Assembly (NCBI RefSeq): GCF_900108315.1
Contig: NZ_FNVB01000005.1
Coordinates: 372,001-436,000, forward strand
Reading direction: 5' to 3'
Origin: Saccharopolyspora kobensis
Lineage (GTDB): Bacteria; Actinomycetota; Actinomycetes; Mycobacteriales; Pseudonocardiaceae
Length of the DNA: 64,000 nucleotides
Part shown: positions 63,156-64,000 of the stretch, piece by piece
How positions within the stretch are numbered: position 1 is the stretch's first letter
Layout of the letters: the number at the start of each line of letters is the position of its first letter
Made by a program: the position numbers and the translations under genes
Notes under the pieces: model-generated
The model's input: the letters and a program-made list of their open reading frames with translations, nothing else
What the model was told of the DNA's origin: nothing
The model's database searches: none

Positions 63156-63995
63156 GTGGCGGGCAGGACGCGACCGCCGGACGCGGTGGTCGAGCAGCGG
63201 CGGCAGGACGTGCTGCGGCAGGTCATCGAGCACGGCGAGGTCCGGATCACCGATCTCGCGGAGCGCTTCGAGGTCAGCCTCATGACGATGCACCGCGATC
63301 TCGACGCGCTCGTCGACCGGCGGCTGGTGCGCAAGCTGCGGGGCCGGGTGACGGCCTACCCGTCGCTGACCCTGGAGACCGCGACGCGCTTCCGGGTCGG
63401 GCTGCAGGTCGCCGAGAAGGAGGCGCTGGCCGATGCGGCCGCCGTCGAGGTCCAGCCCGGCATGACGCTGCTGGTGGACGACTCCAGCACGGTGTTCCCG
63501 CTGGCCCGCCGGATCGCCGAGGTGGCGGCGCTGCGGGTGTTCACCAACTCGCTCACCGTCGCGCAGATCCTCGCCGGCGCCGGGCACGAGGTGGGCCTGC
63601 TCGGCGGCCGCTACCGCGCCGAGTTCGACTCGTGCACCGGCCCGGAGGTGCTCAAGGCGCTGGACGGGTTGCACGCCGACGTCTCGTTCGTGTCGGCGGC
63701 GGCCGTCACCGAGGGGCACCTGTTCCACCCGGTCCGGGACTACGCCGAGATCAAGCAGCGCATCGTCGGCCGCGCGACGCGCAACGTGCTGCTGGTCGAC
63801 CACTCCAAGTTCGGCAAGAGCGCGCCCTTCGCGCACGGCGACGTGGGCGCCTACGACCTGGTCGTCACCGATGCCGCCGCACCAGCCGCGGAGCTGGAGG
63901 CGATCCGCGGTCTCGACACCGGTGTCCGCGTCGTGCCGATACCCGGGCTCGCGGCAACAACAGATCCAGACAGGGGAACCGATGCGCGCAGTTGA
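63156..63995 (+). CDS. DeoR-family sugar-phosphate-responsive repressor
   Basis: 279 aa from the GTG at 63156, which has a GCAGGAG site; the frame is open a little further upstream. The N-terminal HTH is EQRRQDVLRQVIEHGEVRIT, then DLAERFEVSLMTMHRDLDAL. The C-terminal DeoRC sensor has the pattern LLVDDSSTVFPLARRI and LLVDHSKFGK. Unusually the DeoR signature reads MTMHRDL where most have TIRRDL. The stop overlaps the next gene by 14 bp, so it is the first gene of a sugar operon running out of the window. Confidence 0.9.
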   Translation: MAGRTRPPDAVVEQRRQDVLRQVIEHGEVRITDLAERFEVSLMTMHRDLDALVDRRLVRKLRGRVTAYPSLTLETATRFRVGLQVAEKEALADAAAVEVQPGMTLLVDDSSTVFPLARRIAEVAALRVFTNSLTVAQILAGAGHEVGLLGGRYRAEFDSCTGPEVLKALDGLHADVSFVSAAAVTEGHLFHPVRDYAEIKQRIVGRATRNVLLVDHSKFGKSAPFAHGDVGAYDLVVTDAAAPAAELEAIRGLDTGVRVVPIPGLAATTDPDRGTDARS

Positions 63996-64000
63996 CGGTC
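63982..64000 (+). CDS. Start of next operon gene (partial)
   Basis: ATG at 63982 preceded by CAGGGGAA; the first codons give MRAVDG before the window ends. It overlaps the DeoR stop, indicating translational coupling and shared regulation. Too short to identify. Confidence 0.6.

Overview
The window is chromosomal DNA of a high-GC actinomycete, most likely a Pseudonocardiaceae member close to Saccharopolyspora. This rests on the very high GC, frequent GTG starts and leaderless-looking promoters, two chaplin-type genes, and gene blocks in the order I recall from Mycobacterium tuberculosis: ispH / Rv1109c-like / xseA / xseB, DUF4245 / glpX / fum, phoH2, and Rv1084 / Rv1085c / Rv1086. No rRNA, tRNA, CRISPR array, transposase or phage module was seen.

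Layout. 1-8 kb: redox and regulator genes (amino-acid oxidase, imine-reductase-like enzyme, HxlR, hydrolase, MFS pump, MerR) and small membrane proteins of unknown role. 8-11 kb: a restriction-modification pair with visibly lower GC, beside a broken SDR gene, lying between two 131-bp direct copies of the ychF 3' junction. 11-22 kb: ychF, a GntR/SRPBCC pair, Ada-AlkA plus Ogt (alkylation repair), SbcCD, RmuC and a lipoprotein esterase. 22-33 kb: a sugar-catabolic regulon made of an FGGY kinase, a fucose/arabinose-isomerase-family enzyme, a LacI repressor, a secreted GH172 (DUF2961) enzyme and an RbsABC-type importer. Two promoters here have the same layout and the same 16-bp LacI-type operator. 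33-41 kb: DUF6542, ispH, xseA, an unknown ORF, xseB, DUF4245 and glpX. 40-47 kb: two paralogous secreted serine proteases, an SDR/deazaflavin-reductase operon divergent from a large AfsR-type regulator, and a ferredoxin reductase. 47-56 kb: fumC, ATP-dependent ligase, DUF4288, a DUF3800-like gene set among structured repeats, guaB1, phoH2 and a DUF885 protein. 57-64 kb: twin chaplins, a Z-prenyl synthase, a hemolysin III-family protein, GNAT, a DUF255 protein, DUF4232, and a DeoR regulator that overlaps the start of an operon leaving the window.

The most notable signals are the possible D-arabinose/D-arabinan regulon (secreted exo-enzyme, importer, isomerase, kinase and repressor together), the restriction-modification island bounded by ychF-junction repeats, and several intergenic repeat families. 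These are two composite arrays of an ATTTCAATKGAAAT palindrome with conserved 24-bp spacing, a roughly 10-copy 31-bp minisatellite, a dispersed terminator-like palindrome, and a roughly 70-bp two-hairpin element present three times around the DUF3800-like gene. All functional statements are read from sequence and remembered family knowledge; no database search was run.
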